Below, in pieces: positions 1 to 6,171 of a DNA stretch of 6,171 bases. Within the stretch, counting starts at the first letter, position 1. Each line of letters starts with the position of its first letter. Made by a program: the position numbers and the translations under genes. The notes below the pieces were generated by a model, which did no database searches, was not told where the DNA came from, and saw only the letters and a program-made list of their open reading frames with translations. The stretch covers positions 1-6,171 of the forward strand of contig JAFGDX010000553.1 of the NCBI GenBank assembly GCA_016931875.1, read 5' to 3'. The stretch is from Prolixibacteraceae bacterium (lineage in GTDB: Bacteria; Bacteroidota; Bacteroidia; Bacteroidales; Prolixibacteraceae).

Positions 1-2
1 AG

Positions 3-83
3 GTTTTTAAGGCAAAAACAATTCAGAAAATTGATGAGATTTCCGAAAAAAAAATGAGGATTTACCAATTAATAATTTTTTGA
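3..83 (+). CDS. C-terminal tail of an upstream gene, cut by the left edge
   Basis: An open frame runs in from the left edge for 26 codons and stops at TGA 81-83, one base before the ATG of the next gene. The visible residues form a charged, Lys/Glu-rich stretch that looks helical (motif IQKIDEISEKK), followed by a hydrophobic end (YQLIIF). This is a credible protein C-terminus, but too short to assign a family. The one-base gap to the next ATG suggests a shared transcript and coupled translation. A second frame open from base 1 ends earlier, at TGA 55-57, and gives a less protein-like basic peptide. The two frames are separated by an A9 run at 46-54, so a slip or sequencing error there would change the ending. 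Whether this is a gene, and in which frame, is an inference. Confidence 0.45.
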   Translation, partial: VFKAKTIQKIDEISEKKMRIYQLIIF

Positions 84-84
84 C

Positions 85-885
85 ATGAGAAATTCTGTTT
101 TAATGCTGGTTTTTCTGCTTTCCGTTTTTAGTAATTCCCCGAATGCCCAGGTATTACACACCGAGAACTTTAACGTAATATTAGACTCAACAAAAACCAT
201 AAAAGGAAGTTTTATGCCGAGTTTCCGATACAGAAATGTAAAGAAGGAATTCGTTGAAATAGCCAACACGGCTGATATTACCTTTCGTTTAAATAACCAC
301 GCTTTTACATTTGCCAATAAACTGGAGTATGCAATTTATGGGAAAGAAAACCTGATGAGCGGAGGATATATTTATGCGGAATACCGAAATATTCAGAATA
401 AAAAAATTGCCATAGAACCATTTGCCCAAATGCATTGGCAGGAAATAAGAGGCCTGGATCGGAAATACGCTGGCGGCGCATACCTCAGGTGGAGAATTTT
501 TGTAAAACCTGATATTGGAATTTACGCTGGCCTGGGGGCCTTATACGAATATGAAAAGTGGAACTATTCGGGTGTTGCAGATTCAACATTTATTCCGCCT
601 GGTGCCAAAGCGATTGAAGCACAACAATTCCGCGGAGCTTCGTATCTGAGTTTTAAAAAAGAATTTGGCGAAATGTTCGATTTGGACCTGAGCATGTATT
701 ATCAACCAACACTTGGCGTGGAACCGGTTAGTCACCGCCTGGCAAGCAGCACCGAATTAACATACAATATCAGTCAGTATTTTGGCTTTACAATTCTCTA
801 TCAAACCATTTACGATTCAAAGCCGGTGGTTCCGATTGATAAGTTGTATCATGATGTAAACCTGGGTATAACCATATCGTTTTAA
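85..885 (+). CDS. DUF481-like (YdiY-type) outer-membrane beta-barrel protein, 266 aa
   Basis: This is a predicted secreted outer-membrane protein of unknown function. Residues 1-21 form a classical signal peptide: a short basic start, a hydrophobic core (LMLVFLLSVF) and a probable cleavage after Ala21 (SPNA|Q). The mature part alternates polar and hydrophobic or aromatic residues in strand-sized blocks and ends in Phe, the usual C-terminal signature of BamA-assembled barrels. The order of blocks (an AQVL start, RGL near 122, FRGASYLSF at 182-190, MYYQP at 204-208, a final YHDVNLGITISF strand) matches my recollection of Bacteroidota proteins annotated as DUF481. The family call rests on this resemblance and no profile search was run. 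The ATG at 85 gives a complete signal peptide. There is no good Shine-Dalgarno: a GAGGA at 56-60 lies too far upstream, which is normal for this phylum, and coupling to the preceding stop is likely. No substrate or partner can be named. Confidence 0.8.
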   Translation: MRNSVLMLVFLLSVFSNSPNAQVLHTENFNVILDSTKTIKGSFMPSFRYRNVKKEFVEIANTADITFRLNNHAFTFANKLEYAIYGKENLMSGGYIYAEYRNIQNKKIAIEPFAQMHWQEIRGLDRKYAGGAYLRWRIFVKPDIGIYAGLGALYEYEKWNYSGVADSTFIPPGAKAIEAQQFRGASYLSFKKEFGEMFDLDLSMYYQPTLGVEPVSHRLASSTELTYNISQYFGFTILYQTIYDSKPVVPIDKLYHDVNLGITISF

Positions 886-905
886 TGTATAAAATGAGCA
901 TGAGA

Positions 906-952
906 ATGGAATTCAAACCAAACGGCATGATTAAATCTTATGCGAATTCCAT
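906..952. repeat. Inverted repeat in the gap before the DUF2254 gene
   Basis: ATGGAATTC at 906-914 is perfectly repeated in reverse complement as GAATTCCAT at 944-952. Inside it, GCAT 925-928 can pair with ATGC 940-943, which directly abuts the right arm, so a two-part stem with a bulge at 915-924 is possible. No T-run follows, so it does not look like an intrinsic terminator for the barrel gene. It could be an operator or a leader structure for the DUF2254 gene starting 33 bp downstream, or chance. The rest of the 886-984 gap is AT-rich and shows no promoter I can defend. Confidence 0.45.
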
Positions 953-984
953 CTGTTGCCTTAAAAAATTAAAAATTTAAACAG

Positions 985-2295
985 ATGAAAAAGCTACTGT
1001 TTTTTTGGAATGAATTAAAGGCAACTTTTTGGTTTATTCCGGTGCTTATCATTTTTTGTTCAATCCTGTTTTCAATTGGATTTGTTTATATCGATCACAT
1101 TCTTACATTTTCGCTGGATGGACCGGGCCGCTTCTTTTTTGTAAACAGCGTAGATTCTGCCCGCAGTATTTTGTCAACAATATCGGGAGCAATGATTGGT
1201 GTGGCCGGAACAGTGTTTTCGGTTACGCTGGTGGCCTTAACGCTGGCTTCTTCCCAATTAGGACCCAGGCTCATAAAAAACTTCATGTATGTCAGGCTGA
1301 ATCAAATTGTACTGGGTTCATATATTTCAACTTATTTGTACTGTCTTATTGTATTAAACTCCGTACAAGAAAATAATCACTTTACTTTTATTCCGTCATT
1401 TTCTATCCTGGTGGCAATTCTTGCAGCCGTTGGAAATATTATTTTACTGATAGTTTTTATTCACCAAATTGCAGTCAGTATTCAGGCCGACAATGTTATT
1501 TCCGATATTTCAGCTTTTATTTCAAAACAGGTACGAATCCTGTTTCCCGAAACTATGGGAGATGAACCCGAAACAGAAAACGACCTGTATATTGATGATA
1601 TTAAATCTGCTTATAAACAAACGGCTTCAGTAAAAAGTCCCCGGAGCGGTTATTTGCAATACGTTGACAGTGAATCCGTTTTGCATATTGTGACAGATTT
1701 AAATGCCTTACTTGAGTTAAATTACAGGCCGGGAGATTACCTGGTAGAAGGGCAGGAAATAGGGAAATTGTATTCAAACGAAAAAGTAGAAGAAGATAAG
1801 TTGGAAAAGATTCCTTATCAGTTTGTTGTCGGCAAAACAAAAACGGCTCATCAAGACCTTGAATTCTCCATCCATCAAATGGTTGAAATTGCAGCACGGG
1901 CACTTTCTCCCGGGGTTAACGACCCATACACGGCAATTGCCTGTATCGATAATTTAACTGCAACCATGTGTTACCTTGCGCAGACAAAATTCCCTTCAAA
2001 ATTCCGGGTTGACGATAATAAAGAAATACGGATAATTGCCGATACCATAGATTTTGAGGGGGTTCTGGACGCTGCATTCAATCAAATACGACAGTTCTCG
2101 GCCGGAAGTCCGGCTGTGATAATCCGGTTAATGGAAGTTTTGCTGATTATTCATGATTTTGCAAAAAAAGAAACCCACAAAAAAGCAATTATTAAACATG
2201 TAAAGATGACGCTGAATGTGGGCAAAGAATCTATTCAGGAAAAATATGACCTTGAGGACCTGATTGAAAGGGCAAAAAGAATACTGACCGACTGA
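985..2295 (+). CDS. DUF2254 family inner-membrane protein, 436 aa
   Basis: This is a multi-pass inner-membrane protein of the DUF2254 family, whose function is not established. Four hydrophobic segments are visible at about residues 15-36, 63-88, 107-126 and 137-160. A large soluble C-terminal part of about 270 residues follows. Family hallmarks are clear: the SSQLGPR stretch after TM2 (89-95), SPRSGYLQ at 218-225 followed by a PGDYLVEGQ turn (249-257), and a strongly conserved block at 289-317 containing DLEFSIHQMVEIAARALSPG then VNDPYTA. The SPRSGYLQ/PGDYLVEGQ region resembles a small barrel-like fold, which is an inference. The length is usual for the family and no motif is broken. The ATG at 985 is the first in frame and starts just before TM1; no Shine-Dalgarno precedes it, only an AT-rich leader. 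It lies 99 bp after the beta-barrel gene on the same strand and ends 56 bp before the convergent sppA stop, with a strong hairpin in between. Confidence 0.92.
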   Translation: MKKLLFFWNELKATFWFIPVLIIFCSILFSIGFVYIDHILTFSLDGPGRFFFVNSVDSARSILSTISGAMIGVAGTVFSVTLVALTLASSQLGPRLIKNFMYVRLNQIVLGSYISTYLYCLIVLNSVQENNHFTFIPSFSILVAILAAVGNIILLIVFIHQIAVSIQADNVISDISAFISKQVRILFPETMGDEPETENDLYIDDIKSAYKQTASVKSPRSGYLQYVDSESVLHIVTDLNALLELNYRPGDYLVEGQEIGKLYSNEKVEEDKLEKIPYQFVVGKTKTAHQDLEFSIHQMVEIAARALSPGVNDPYTAIACIDNLTATMCYLAQTKFPSKFRVDDNKEIRIIADTIDFEGVLDAAFNQIRQFSAGSPAVIIRLMEVLLIIHDFAKKETHKKAIIKHVKMTLNVGKESIQEKYDLEDLIERAKRILTD

Positions 2296-2296
2296 G

Positions 2297-2337
2297 CATA
2301 CATTTTCCCAAAGGGCGACCCTTTGGGAAAATGTATG
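2297..2337. terminator. Perfect 19-bp hairpin between convergent genes, probable terminator
   Basis: The arms 2297-2315 and 2319-2337 are perfect reverse complements, separated by a 3-base CGA loop. The stem contains a GC-richer core (CCCAAAGGG pairing with CCCTTTGGG) next to the loop and an AT-rich base. It starts two bases after the DUF2254 stop and ends 14 bp before the sppA stop. On the + strand the stem is followed by G and then TTTT at 2339-2342, which suits intrinsic termination of the DUF2254 transcript. On the - strand no U-run follows the stem (it runs into CTCAGTC), so ending the sppA transcript here would rely on the stem alone. An RNA-stabilising 3' end is an alternative. Confidence 0.8.
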
Positions 2338-2351
2338 GTTTTAAAAATTTA

Positions 2352-4130
2352 TCAGTTCACATCAATATCATAAGGCATGCGCGCAAAAATTCCGTTAAAA
2401 CTGGTGGCTTTTTTCCAGTATTCAAAGTAACGGTATTTATCACCCAGTTGGTTTTTAAGAAACCGGACACGCAGGTTATCGGTTCCGGTTTTAAAAAGTT
2501 GCTCAAACGGGTCGGGCAGGGAAGGCAGTGCAACGGTCCTGTATTCTTCCACACCGGCAATTTCGGCCGCCAGTTCAATGGCATCCTCCAATCCGCCAAA
2601 CTCATCAATCAACCCGATTTCTTTTGCATTTTCGCCGCTCCACACGCGGCCCTGGCCAATGGCATCCACCTCTTCTTTGGTCATTCCGCGTCCTTCGGCC
2701 ACATGAGCCAGGAAGGTGTCGTAGCCCTGTGCAATATAATTTTCGAGCAACATCCGTTCATGCGCGGTTAACGGACGGGTAAGCGTTAACAGGTCGGAGT
2801 TTTTGTTGGTTTTTACCACGTCGGTGGTAATGCCAAGTTTGTCATTCAGCAACTCACCAAAATTGGGAATGGTGCCGAAAATACCAATAGAACCGGTAAT
2901 GGTGTTGGGCTGTGCAACAATTTTATCGGCAGCACACGAAATATAATATCCGCCCGAGGCTGCCACATCGCCAAACGAAACCACCAGTGTTTTTTCTTCG
3001 GCGGCCAGTTTGGCTTCGCGCCAAATCACTTCCGAATCGAAAACTGCGCCCCCGGGTGAGTTCACTCTCAAAACAATCGCTTTGTAGGTGCTGTCCTGGC
3101 GCACCTTGCGGATTTCGCGGCCAATTTCGTCACCGATAATGGCTTCACCACCCATCGACATTCCAATATCGCCGCTGGCATAAATCACGGCAATTTTATT
3201 CCGGCTGTATTTTTCCGACAGGCCTTTTACCGGTGCATCGGCATAGTCGGTTACACTGACGATTGGAATACCTTTGCCGGTGCTGATTCCGGTAATTTCA
3301 CGAAGATCGTCCAGAACTTCGTCCTTGTATTTGGCACCATCCACCAGGCCGGCTGCAACCATTTCGCTGCCTTGTTTAAAAGTCTGAACCTCGTCGGCAA
3401 GTGCATTTAATTCTTCCACCGTTATATTCCGGGTTTCGGAAATCCCTTTGAGCAAGTGATTCCAGAGGCTCGACATATAAATAAGCTGTTGTTCACGGTT
3501 CTCGTCGCTCATTTTCTCCAGCATAAAGGGTTCTACCGCGGCTTTAAATTTGTTGTTGGGGCCACGAATAACCTGGATTTCAACACCCACTTTTTCAAGT
3601 GTGTTTTTGTAGAACATCATTTCGCCGCCCAGCCCCCTGAAATCGACCGAGCCCAGCGGGTGAACCACAATCTGGTCGGCCACCGTAGCCAGATAATACG
3701 ATTTTTGGTCGTAACTGTCGCCATAGGCATACACCGGTTTGTCGCTTTTTTCCTTAAAATCGATCACCATGCTCCTTATCTCTTCTATCGAAGCCATTCC
3801 TCCTCCCGCAGCCCCGAGTTTCAGGTAAACGCCTTTTATCCGCTCATCGTCCACTGCTTTGTCAAGCGACTTTTTAATATCATCGAGCCCCACCGTTTTT
3901 ATGGTTTCAAAACCCGGGATTTCCAAATCCTCAAAAGGGTCGTTGGGGTTTCGGTCAACAATCTGCCGGTCGAGCGGAATGACCAGCATCGAATTGTTTT
4001 GAACACTGACCTGCTTTTCGGTTGATGATATCAGTACGCCAACGACCATAAACAGGAGAAAAAAACCAATGATGGAAACCGCAATAATCCCGACAACGGT
4101 TGCCATTACGTATTTGAAAAATTCTTTCAT
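2352..4130 (-). CDS. sppA: Signal peptide peptidase SppA (protease IV, 67K type), 592 aa
   Basis: This is a membrane-anchored serine protease of family S49 that degrades signal peptides left in the inner membrane after secretion; its active site faces the periplasm. Residues about 8-35 form one N-terminal membrane anchor. Two related S49 domains follow, as in the long E. coli-type enzyme: roughly 80-280 and 310-525. The Ser/Lys dyad is present. Lys196 lies in FKAAVEPF, matching the YKSAVEPF context of E. coli Lys209, and Ser392 lies in ASGGYY, matching E. coli Ser409. RVNSPGG at 355-361 is the conserved loop near the oxyanion hole, and TGSIG at 412-416 is also typical. The length fits Bacteroidota SppA and nothing is truncated. 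The start at ATG 4130 gives the usual KEFFKY lead into the anchor; a second in-frame ATG nine codons in would shorten that lead. No Shine-Dalgarno is visible. It is transcribed divergently from folK and convergently with the DUF2254 gene. Confidence 0.97.
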   Translation of the reverse strand: MKEFFKYVMATVVGIIAVSIIGFFLLFMVVGVLISSTEKQVSVQNNSMLVIPLDRQIVDRNPNDPFEDLEIPGFETIKTVGLDDIKKSLDKAVDDERIKGVYLKLGAAGGGMASIEEIRSMVIDFKEKSDKPVYAYGDSYDQKSYYLATVADQIVVHPLGSVDFRGLGGEMMFYKNTLEKVGVEIQVIRGPNNKFKAAVEPFMLEKMSDENREQQLIYMSSLWNHLLKGISETRNITVEELNALADEVQTFKQGSEMVAAGLVDGAKYKDEVLDDLREITGISTGKGIPIVSVTDYADAPVKGLSEKYSRNKIAVIYASGDIGMSMGGEAIIGDEIGREIRKVRQDSTYKAIVLRVNSPGGAVFDSEVIWREAKLAAEEKTLVVSFGDVAASGGYYISCAADKIVAQPNTITGSIGIFGTIPNFGELLNDKLGITTDVVKTNKNSDLLTLTRPLTAHERMLLENYIAQGYDTFLAHVAEGRGMTKEEVDAIGQGRVWSGENAKEIGLIDEFGGLEDAIELAAEIAGVEEYRTVALPSLPDPFEQLFKTGTDNLRVRFLKNQLGDKYRYFEYWKKATSFNGIFARMPYDIDVN

Positions 4131-4182
4131 ATGGGTAAAATTTTAATATTTCTTCAGATGATTTTGCCTCTGTTTTAATTTT

Positions 4183-4212
4183 CGAATATAAGTGATTCAT
4201 GCATAATTCAAA
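4183..4212 (-). promoter_or_regulatory. Candidate Bacteroidota-type promoter for sppA
   Basis: Read on the - strand, TTTG (4212-4209) is followed after 18 bases by TATATTCG (4190-4183). The known Bacteroidota primary sigma pattern is TTTG, about 19-21 bases, then TAnnTTTG. The -7 element matches at all but one fixed position, and the spacer is about one base short. It lies about 50 bp upstream of the sppA ATG, leaving a short AT-rich leader. An imperfect palindrome centred on ATGCAT (4198-4203) falls in the spacer. The call rests on motif and position only. Confidence 0.45.
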
Positions 4213-4283
4213 TGCAAAATTGTTTTCGTTACCTTTATATTTTAGTTATTGGTAAAAAGAACATTTGGAAAGTTACAAATTAA

Positions 4284-4288
4284 AGGAG
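4284..4288 (+). promoter_or_regulatory. Ribosome binding site deciding the folK start
   Basis: AGGAG (within AAAGGAG 4282-4288) lies three bases before the ATG at 4292. A TTG at 4265 in the same frame would add nine residues, but it has no such site and those residues (the MESYKLKEF stretch) are not part of the usual HPPK N-terminus. The spacing is slightly short. A strong Shine-Dalgarno is uncommon in this phylum, and no other gene in the window has one at usable spacing. Confidence 0.6.
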
Positions 4289-4291
4289 TTT

Positions 4292-4774
4292 ATGCACAAG
4301 GTTTTTTTGGGAATCGGTGGGAATCTGGGAAATAAAAATGAAAACTTTGGAAAAGTAATTCGTTTGATTGAAGACAAGCTTGGGAAGGTGGTTCAGGCTT
4401 CATCCATATATGAAACTCCGCCCTGGGGTTTTCATGCCGAAGATAATTTCTGGAACCAGGTTTTGCTTGTCGAAACGGAACAATCGCCACAGGAAATTTT
4501 GGACAATATTCACACCATTGAAAGTAATTTTGGCAGGGAACGAAAAGCGGAGCGATACAATTCACGCGAGATGGATATTGATATTCTTTATTATGATGAT
4601 GATTTTCTGGAATCGGAAACCCTGATAATTCCGCATCCGCACATCTCAAAACGATTGTTTGTGTTGGTTCCGCTTGCTGAAATTGCGCCTGCCTTTAAAC
4701 ATCCGTTGTTCAGGCTAACCAGTATTCAAATGCTTGAAAACTGTAAAGATAAGTCGGTGATCAAAAAAATATAG
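4292..4774 (+). CDS. folK: 2-amino-4-hydroxy-6-hydroxymethyldihydropteridine pyrophosphokinase (HPPK), 160 aa
   Basis: This cytoplasmic enzyme transfers pyrophosphate from ATP to 6-hydroxymethyl-7,8-dihydropterin, giving the diphosphate that dihydropteroate synthase joins to p-aminobenzoate in folate synthesis. The fold's landmarks appear in order: VFLGIGGNLGNK at 4-15 (usual start V/LGLGSNLG), SSIYETPPWG at 37-46 for the pterin-binding loop, DNFWNQV at 51-57, FGRER at 80-84, and the HPPK signature YNSREMDIDIL at 89-99. Asp95 and Asp97 correspond to the two magnesium-binding aspartates of E. coli HPPK, and Arg82 and Arg92 also fall at the E. coli numbering. IIPHPHISKRLFVLVPLAEI, the conserved C-terminal block, follows. 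The length of 160 residues is typical. The ATG at 4292 is chosen over an upstream TTG at 4265 because of the AGGAG site and the N-terminus of the family. It is divergent from sppA (161-bp gap) and convergent with the DUF5916 gene, 24 bp away. No other folate gene is in view. Confidence 0.96.
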   Translation: MHKVFLGIGGNLGNKNENFGKVIRLIEDKLGKVVQASSIYETPPWGFHAEDNFWNQVLLVETEQSPQEILDNIHTIESNFGRERKAERYNSREMDIDILYYDDDFLESETLIIPHPHISKRLFVLVPLAEIAPAFKHPLFRLTSIQMLENCKDKSVIKKI

Positions 4775-4798
4775 TAAATTTACCCGGCTTTCAAAATA

Positions 4799-6171
4799 CT
4801 AAAGATTCAGCCAGTAATTTACCTTTAAAACCAAAGCCCTGTTTTTGGGGATTCGTTTATCAACAGAATAATTATCAGTGTATACAAGGTAGATATCCGA
4901 CATGGGTTGAAATCTCCACTGTAAACGGCTGTTTATATTGAAGTTATCGCCCTGGGTGTCATACTGCATAAAGGTGGTCCAAAACAATTCCTTTGAAAAA
5001 TTAATATCAATTCTCGGGGTAATCAGCAACAACTCTGCTTTTCCGTACGGATCGGGAAAATCAAGCATATTTTGTTCAAATATAAATGAAAAATTACCCC
5101 AGGGTTGTGCCCGGTATTTTACTCCCAGGAGATACCGGTACCGGGTTCCGCTATAAAATCCGCCATACAATACTCCGGCATTAAAACTTAACCTTCGCCT
5201 TATATCCGAGAACCATGTAATTTCTCCAAACCGGTATTTGTAGTTTTCTGCCGGCAGTGGTACCTCATCAGTAAAAGTGTAAGGATACAGAAGGTTTACA
5301 TTATTTATACTGAATGCGGCAGTTAAATTGCTGGTGTTGACAAACCTGACAGAATAGTTCAGTTCGGTTTCAACACTTATGGCAGACAAATCTGATTTCA
5401 AATCACGAACGATACGAAACCCGGGTGTGTGCGATATGATTTTTGAACTATTTTCAGGGTAATAAGTATAACTGCCCCGCGTAAACCAGTGGATCATTCC
5501 AATTCTTACAGATGTATCCCTCACTGCATCGTAATATTCCTGTCCGCGGAAATAACCCATATCGGCAACATAATTATCACCTATTCCCGCAAAATTTGTG
5601 TAAACACTAACCGAGCGGTTGTCGTAGCCAATCCCTGAATTAAAAAAATAATTTTTTGATTTGACGCCCGGATTAAACGATTTTGCATACCCGAGAAAAC
5701 TCTGAAATCTTCCGTCGGCCGAACGATATAAAAATTCGAGCCCTGCATTCCGGTTATAGTTGGAGGTATCGGAACCGGTTGCCTGCCGGTTGTGAATATA
5801 TCCTTTTACAACCGACCTCGAAAACACTTGTTTGTGAAATGCAGCAGCAGTATAATTTTGTGCCTGAAACCCATTCTTCCGTCGGGTCTGCATATTCATC
5901 AAACCAATGCGTAAATCTTTATTCACATTTCCGCTCAACCGGGCGCCAAACAAAATAGGAATGGCATTTCCATCTTCATCCAACCCAATTCGGCGTGAAA
6001 AAAACGGACGCATGGGAGGAATACCAAAATCTTCAAAAATATCGCTGTTTTCCAGAAAAAACAGTCGTTTTTCCGGCAACCGTATGTCAAACAGGGTCAG
6101 ATTGGTAACCTGTTCGTCAACTTCAACCTGCGAAAAATCGGGATTTACGGTGAGATCAAAGTTTAAACCTG
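4799..6171 (-). CDS. DUF5916 domain protein, C-terminal part (N-terminus outside the window)
   Basis: This is a large envelope protein of the DUF5916 family, whose members usually carry an N-terminal carbohydrate-binding family 9-like domain and a C-terminal region predicted to be an outer-membrane beta-barrel. Only the last 456 residues are visible, and the frame stays open to the right edge (first full codon at 6169). No start should be placed here: the TTG at 6079 lies inside a conserved motif. Family signatures, numbered from the edge, include NPDFSQVEVDEQVTNLT at about 9-25, LPEKRLFFLENSDIF at 31-45, FFSRRIGL at 56-63, PILFGARLSG at 71-80 and a GLMNMQT block at 89-95. The rest alternates aromatic and polar residues in strand-length blocks, consistent with a barrel, and ends KVNYWLNL. 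The function is unknown; a role in glycan or surface binding is only suggested by the missing N-terminal domain. Full family members are roughly 700-850 residues, so about 300 residues should lie beyond the edge. Confidence 0.93.
   Translation of the reverse strand, partial: GLNFDLTVNPDFSQVEVDEQVTNLTLFDIRLPEKRLFFLENSDIFEDFGIPPMRPFFSRRIGLDEDGNAIPILFGARLSGNVNKDLRIGLMNMQTRRKNGFQAQNYTAAAFHKQVFSRSVVKGYIHNRQATGSDTSNYNRNAGLEFLYRSADGRFQSFLGYAKSFNPGVKSKNYFFNSGIGYDNRSVSVYTNFAGIGDNYVADMGYFRGQEYYDAVRDTSVRIGMIHWFTRGSYTYYPENSSKIISHTPGFRIVRDLKSDLSAISVETELNYSVRFVNTSNLTAAFSINNVNLLYPYTFTDEVPLPAENYKYRFGEITWFSDIRRRLSFNAGVLYGGFYSGTRYRYLLGVKYRAQPWGNFSFIFEQNMLDFPDPYGKAELLLITPRIDINFSKELFWTTFMQYDTQGDNFNINSRLQWRFQPMSDIYLVYTDNYSVDKRIPKNRALVLKVNYWLNL

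Noticed and set aside
886..984. Intrinsic terminator after the beta-barrel gene
   Set aside because: The inverted repeat here has a long loop and no following T-run, so the transcript may continue into the DUF2254 gene.
1601..1903. 100-codon - strand open frame inside the DUF2254 gene
   Set aside because: It overlaps the conserved SPRSGYLQ region of DUF2254 and shows no domain, signal or upstream ribosome site.
2331..2782. Long + strand open frames over the 3' end of sppA
   Set aside because: They lie opposite the well-conserved C-terminal SppA domain, have no family resemblance, and start inside the hairpin or without a ribosome site; they are shadows of the real gene.
3456..4025. 189-codon + strand open frame antisense to the sppA N-terminal half
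   Set aside because: The sppA frame carries intact catalytic and structural motifs here. The antisense product is rich in His/Phe, as expected from reverse-reading a conserved gene, and has no recognisable domain.
4220..4251. Possible + strand folK promoter (TTG at 4220-4222; TATATTTT at 4236-4243)
   Set aside because: The TATATTTT box matches TAnnTTTG except for the last base, but the TTG is only 13 bases upstream, too close for a -33/-7 pair, and no better-spaced TTTG is present. A folK promoter is probably somewhere in 4131-4291, but I cannot place it.
4290..4649. 119-codon - strand open frame antisense to folK
   Set aside because: It covers the conserved folK motifs in the opposite direction and has no protein-like features.
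1..6171. Mobile element, CRISPR array, toxin-antitoxin or phage-defence system
   Set aside because: I saw no transposase, integrase, terminal or direct repeats, spacer arrays or paired small genes; the gene content is housekeeping and envelope proteins.

Overview
The window looks like an ordinary chromosomal segment of a Bacteroidota bacterium, possibly Marinilabiliales/Prolixibacteraceae-like. The evidence is the DUF5916 outer-membrane protein typical of that phylum, a two-domain 592-residue SppA, mostly AT-rich leaders without Shine-Dalgarno sites, and a TTTG/TAnnTTTG-like promoter. The family-level placement is only a guess. There are four complete or nearly complete protein genes, one gene cut by the right edge, and a probable gene tail at the left edge. 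I see no rRNA, tRNA, CRISPR array, insertion sequence or phage gene.

Layout. (a) 1-885, + strand: the last codons of an upstream gene, then, after one base, a 266-residue secreted beta-barrel protein resembling DUF481 (YdiY-like) outer-membrane proteins. (b) 886-984: a 99-bp gap with a 9-bp inverted repeat. (c) 985-2295, + strand: a four-TM inner-membrane protein of the DUF2254 family. (d) 2297-2337: a perfect 19-bp hairpin with a 3-nt loop between two convergent genes, probably a terminator. (e) 2352-4130, - strand: sppA, the signal peptide peptidase (protease IV), with its catalytic Lys and Ser intact. (f) 4131-4291: a divergent intergenic region with a plausible sppA promoter. (g) 4292-4774, + strand: folK (HPPK) of folate synthesis, with an unusually clear Shine-Dalgarno. 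(h) 4799 to the right edge, - strand: the C-terminal 456 residues of a DUF5916 protein, convergent with folK and only 24 bp from it.

Three of the genes concern the cell envelope (DUF481-like barrel, DUF2254 membrane protein, DUF5916 barrel), and SppA clears membrane-bound signal peptides. folK is a housekeeping gene with no clear functional link to the others. Strand changes after DUF2254, between sppA and folK, and after folK show that these genes do not form one operon. I found no convincing evidence of a new multi-gene system. The points most worth a second look are the long hairpin at 2297-2337, the uncharacterised DUF481-like/DUF2254 neighbours, and the tight convergent folK/DUF5916 junction with no visible terminator.
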